NCBI GenBank assembly: GCA_037131655.1 | Contig: JBAXQP010000017.1 | Span: 1-16,390, forward strand | DNA: 16,390 nucleotides | Source of the DNA: a bacterium | GTDB taxonomy: Bacteria > Armatimonadota > Fimbriimonadia > Fimbriimonadales > JBAXQP01 | Direction: 5' to 3' | Shown here: positions 14,245-16,390 of the stretch, one piece after another | How the letters are laid out: each line of letters opens with the position of its first letter | Numbering within the stretch: the first letter of the stretch is position 1 | Translations under genes and position numbers: made by a program | Notes under the pieces: model-generated | The model's database searches: none | Told to the model about the DNA's origin: nothing | The model's input: the letters and a program-made list of their open reading frames with translations, nothing else

Positions 14245-14372
14245 CAAGTTTTGTTCAAAAATTAAAAATAAAAAGTTTGTATTTTTGCCTGAGGAAGGCT
14301 GTTTTGGCTTGAAAATGACTTTCTACATTGATGATCAAAGCCAGGCTGTGGCGGAAAGAGGGCATTTTAGGG

Positions 14373-14387
14373 TATAATTTTTATAAT
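14373..14387 (+). promoter_or_regulatory. Tandem TATAAT boxes upstream of the small-gene pair
   Basis: Two perfect TATAAT hexamers (14373-14378 and 14382-14387) lie 110 nt before the ATG at 14497. Neither has a good -35 at 16-18 nt, so this is a tentative promoter call. The rest of the 14245-14496 gap holds AT-rich sequence and a weak 4-bp hairpin at 14287-14299. Confidence 0.4.
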
Positions 14388-14496
14388 TAGGTCTGCGCGA
14401 TTCAACGACCTCCGAACCTTTATTCCGTGTTGATCCACAATAGAAGTAGTTCAGAGTGCTTTTTGCTTCGCAACTCGACAGCATCAGGGGGAAGCC

Positions 14497-14964
14497 ATGA
14501 CTAGTGGGAATCTTGAGTATGCTTTGGAAGTTATAACTCGGTCGTTTTTGGGCGAGGCGGACGCTTACGAGGCGTTCTATATTAGAGAAGCGCTGAAGTG
14601 TTCTGTCGAAGAAGGGACGCTAGATGCGGGAGATGAGTCTATTCGCACTAATCTTTCGCCGCGCTATCGTCCGCGTCTGAACGCTTTAGTCGAACTTTTT
14701 CACCGACTAGTCGATGCGCGTGAAGAGCTTAAAAAGGATTTTAACGCTGATGATCCACGCTGGAGCTTTGAGCCGCTTCCTAGTGAAGAGGTTTTAGCTC
14801 GTTATACCGATCGTTGGAAAGCTTTGAAGTATATCGAAGCCACTTTGCCGGGCTTGACCAGGCGTCTTAAAACCGCCGATCTCTTTGGAGATGATGCTCA
14901 GCAAATCAAAACAGCTATTGTGTTGCTTCGTACGAAGCAAAAAGAGCTTCAGAAGCAACCTTAA
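14497..14964 (+). CDS. Hypothetical protein, mostly helical, 155 residues
   Basis: I do not recognise the family. The protein is charged and probably almost all alpha-helical. A first part (about 1-45) is rich in Glu and aromatics (FLGEADAYEAFYIREALK). A middle part (55-75, SPRYRPRLNALVELFHRLVD) leads into a Trp/Pro-containing linker (DDPRWSFEPLPSEEV). A C-terminal helical part ends in Lys/Gln-rich sequence. There is no signal peptide or membrane segment, and no cysteine pair suggesting metal binding. ATG 14497 is well supported by AGGGGGA 4 nt upstream, and codon usage resembles the neighbours, so it is a real gene. The next gene follows 30 nt later on the same strand, suggesting a two-gene unit. 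Confidence 0.75.
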   Translation: MTSGNLEYALEVITRSFLGEADAYEAFYIREALKCSVEEGTLDAGDESIRTNLSPRYRPRLNALVELFHRLVDAREELKKDFNADDPRWSFEPLPSEEVLARYTDRWKALKYIEATLPGLTRRLKTADLFGDDAQQIKTAIVLLRTKQKELQKQP

Positions 14965-14994
14965 TGACAAGCAGACCCAGAAAGAGAACTTGAG

Positions 14995-15291
14995 ATGAAA
15001 CTAGCTCATATAGTAGCCCAATTGCTTGCTGATGCTGGTATTAGTGTAGGCGAAGGCGCTTCTGCTGTGACTTGTCAGATAGGCGATTATCGTCATACCG
15101 TGCATACCTACATCCGCAACGCCGATCAACCTTACGTCGAACTTTACGGTTTCCCGATTGGGAAAAAGAGTGAGGATACCACTCCGCAATTGCTCGATAT
15201 CCTTGAGAGCAATGGTTTGGTTGAGAGAACTGATGATGGGAATCCACGGTGGACTAAAGAAGCCCTTCGCATGTCGCTAATGCGTGATTAG
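14995..15291 (+). CDS. Hypothetical protein, 98 residues
   Basis: I do not recognise this small cytoplasmic-looking protein. It opens with an amphipathic helix (KLAHIVAQLLADAGI), then has alternating hydrophobic/polar residues suggesting a beta sheet (TCQIGDYRHTVHTYIR, QPYVELYGFPIG). It ends in a segment resembling a winged-helix C-terminal half (PQLLDILESNGLVERTDDG, then NPRWTKEAL), so a nucleic-acid or protein-binding fold is possible. That is shape reading, not a family match. ATG 14995 has only a weak purine-rich site (AAAGAGAA, 14981-14988). It follows the 155-residue gene by 30 nt and is closed by a long palindrome. Confidence 0.65.
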   Translation: MKLAHIVAQLLADAGISVGEGASAVTCQIGDYRHTVHTYIRNADQPYVELYGFPIGKKSEDTTPQLLDILESNGLVERTDDGNPRWTKEALRMSLMRD

Positions 15292-15318
15292 CAGCTTTTC
15301 GATGGCTAATAGTAGTTA

Positions 15319-15366
15319 AATAATAGGCGGGCATAAGGCCATATGGTTTTATGCCCGCCTATTATT
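15319..15366 (+). terminator. 48-nt palindrome ending the small-gene pair
   Basis: Bases 15319-15336 and 15349-15366 are perfect 18-bp reverse complements (AATAATAGGCGGGCATAA and its complement). The 12 bases between also fold (two G-U pairs, then CCAT/ATGG), so nearly the whole 48 nt can form one stem. It begins 27 nt after the stop of the 98-residue gene. There is no U-run directly after the stem (TTTCTTTTTT comes about 10 nt later), so it is a terminator candidate or a palindromic element. It is symmetric and could serve both strands. Confidence 0.6.
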
Positions 15367-15505
15367 GTCTTGAATTTCTTTTTTATCAAAACTAAGGTAC
15401 TAACACTCAAAGCATAACGATGATGGTTGTGGCACGTAGAATTCTGATCTGGAGAAGGGAATTAGGCGGATTCAGTAGTTGAAAAACTTGAAATTTAGTT
15501 TAAAG

Positions 15506-15578
15506 TACGGGCGGAGGGATTCGAACCCCCGACACCCAATTCCGAAGACTGGTGCTCTATCCGCTGAGCTACGCCCGC
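15506..15578 (-). tRNA. tRNA-Arg (anticodon UCG)
   Basis: A minus-strand 73-nt cloverleaf: acceptor GCGGGCG with CGCCCGT (the first pair is G-U), D arm GCTC/GAGC with loop AGCGGATA, anticodon stem CCAGT/ATTGG with loop CTTCGGA (anticodon UCG, reading CGN), 5-nt variable loop, and T arm GGGGG-TTCGAAT-CCCTC. Discriminator is A. CCA is not encoded. Confidence 0.95.
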
Positions 15579-15589
15579 ACGTGGGAGTA

Positions 15590-15598
15590 ATTGTAGCA
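15590..15598 (-). promoter_or_regulatory. Extended -10 promoter of tRNA-Arg
   Basis: On the minus strand TGC followed by TACAAT forms an extended -10 about 11 nt before the mature tRNA 5' end. The -35 area coincides with a perfect palindrome at 15612-15626 (GAAAACG and CGTTTTC around one A). The -35 match itself is weak. Confidence 0.5.
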
Positions 15599-15649
15599 TA
15601 CACTTGGCTTTGAAAACGACGTTTTCTAGGAGAACTCTTTATCGACTCC

Positions 15650-15679
15650 TTGACAAAGGTAGGTGGGCTTCTGTAGAAT
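15650..15679 (+). promoter_or_regulatory. Sigma70-type promoter of the GHL10-like gene
   Basis: TTGACA at 15650-15655, an 18-nt spacer and TAGAAT at 15674-15679. The predicted transcription start near 15686 leaves only about 5 nt before the GTG at 15691, so translation would be essentially leaderless. Confidence 0.65.
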
Positions 15680-15690
15680 TCGGCTTCAAG

Positions 15691-16390
15691 GTGAAGATAA
15701 TTAAACGTTTATTATGGATTTGTTTGTTGACAATGCTTGGCGCTCATGGATGGGGTTCGCCTAACGCCCCTCTACTCGTTCGTTATGCAAGGGATATGGG
15801 AACTGAAGGCCGGACTATATGGATAGACGGGACGGCTAATCTCAAGTGGTTGATCGATCGAGCAAAAGTTCATGATTTTTGCCAAAATGCCGCGCGGGTT
15901 GGCTTTAACGAGTTAGTGTTAGACGTTAAACCGGTCTCGGGACAGGTTTTATATAAAAGCGCAATTGCCGAGCCGATGACGCAATGGAAAGGCGTTCAAG
16001 TCCCAGGGGATTATGATATTCTCCAAATTCTTCTCGAAGAAGCTCATGCCGTTGGATTGAAGGTTTCGGCGTCCGTAAACGTTTTCAGTGAAGGTCACAA
16101 GTTAGTTCCAGGCGCAGGCGTGGCTTATTCACACCCTTCCTGGCAGATGATAACCTATGTGGCTTCTCGCTATCTCAGCATTCCCGGCGATTCGATTAGT
16201 GTTGAGCGCTTGAATGCAGTTCCAGTTAATGACCAGGTTTCGGTTTATACGGAAGGCAAAGCTCCCGCGCCTAAGCCGGAAACAGCCGAACGCACCCTTT
16301 ACATTGCCCTGAACCCCAGCTTGCAAGTTGCAGGAATTGTGTGGGGAAACTTTGTTACTGAAGGGATCGATGTGCCGGATGATTGGCTTG
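15691..16390 (+). CDS. Secreted GHL10/DUF187-type glycosyl hydrolase-like protein, 3'-truncated by window edge
   Basis: The frame is open from GTG 15691 to the last base (233 codons visible) with no stop. It starts with a signal peptide (MKIIKRLLWICLLTMLGAHG, then WGSPNAP). GHL10 features follow: GRTIWIDGT, then NLKWLIDRAKVHDFCQNAAR with VGFNELVLDVKPVSGQVLYKS, then YDILQILLEEAHAVGLKVSASVNVFSEG. This matches the first half of the TIM-barrel domain of the family 10-like hydrolases, in which a few members act on peptidoglycan or polysaccharide; most are uncharacterised. It is probably exported. No other start lies upstream in frame; ATG 15733 would remove most of the signal peptide. There is no Shine-Dalgarno. 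It is divergent from tRNA-Arg. Confidence 0.85.
   Translation, partial: MKIIKRLLWICLLTMLGAHGWGSPNAPLLVRYARDMGTEGRTIWIDGTANLKWLIDRAKVHDFCQNAARVGFNELVLDVKPVSGQVLYKSAIAEPMTQWKGVQVPGDYDILQILLEEAHAVGLKVSASVNVFSEGHKLVPGAGVAYSHPSWQMITYVASRYLSIPGDSISVERLNAVPVNDQVSVYTEGKAPAPKPETAERTLYIALNPSLQVAGIVWGNFVTEGIDVPDDWL

Noticed and set aside
14287..14305. Possible terminator after the MFS gene
   Set aside because: The stem is 4 bp with a 5-nt loop; the TGTTTT that follows is not enough support.
15484..15501. AT-rich hairpin downstream of tRNA-Arg
   Set aside because: A 5-bp stem with one C-G pair and a short T-run; could arise by chance in AT-rich DNA.
1..16390. Mobile element, prophage, CRISPR or defence island
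   Set aside because: No transposase, integrase, terminal repeats, spacer arrays or nuclease/helicase genes; the two tRNA genes show no attachment-site duplication in the window.

Overview
The window comes from a diderm (Gram-negative-type) bacterium of moderate GC, roughly 45-50% by eye. An outer-membrane TolC-type protein, lipoprotein signals, an RND pump and clear sigma70-type promoters support this. Rubrerythrin and LarC hint at an anaerobic or microaerobic lifestyle, and the sialate-esterase-like, ThuA-like and GHL10-like proteins at carbohydrate use. The mix would suit an environmental lineage such as Armatimonadota or a relative, but no phylogenetic marker here proves that. There are no transposases, integrases, phage genes or CRISPR arrays, so this reads as ordinary chromosome.

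Layout. (1) 1-759: the 3' part of a sialate O-acetylesterase-like (SASA/CE6) gene, followed by a perfect 12-bp palindrome. (2) 980-8537: a strong promoter drives a five-gene operon made of an AbrB-type regulator, a TolC-family outer-membrane protein, an RND adaptor lipoprotein with a very long coiled coil, an AcrB-type RND pump with an extra membrane insertion, and an ABC ATPase-like protein that has lost most of its catalytic residues. (3) 8622-11099: larC (minus) and a HI0933/YhiN-type flavoprotein (plus), divergently transcribed from a 54-bp spacer in which both possible -10 boxes sit 6-7 nt from the start codon. (4) 11100-12061: a repeat-rich spacer, then rubrerythrin and tRNA-Val(GAC) on the minus strand. 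(5) 12186-14244: a ThuA-like protein and an MFS exporter on the plus strand, separated by a terminator. (6) 14373-15366: two small unrecognised genes closed by a 48-nt palindrome. (7) 15506-16390: tRNA-Arg(UCG) on the minus strand, and divergent from it the start of a secreted GHL10-type glycosyl hydrolase-like gene that runs off the window.

The efflux operon is the best understood unit: adaptor, pump and outer-membrane channel form one envelope-spanning exporter, the AbrB protein is the likely local regulator, and the degenerate ATPase is the odd member. The main points for follow-up are that pseudo-ATPase, the insertion in the pump, the unknown gene pair, C-rich/G-poor 3' ends at both convergent gene pairs (a possible Rho signature), and probable leaderless starts for three genes. 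I see no complete new defence or mobile system.
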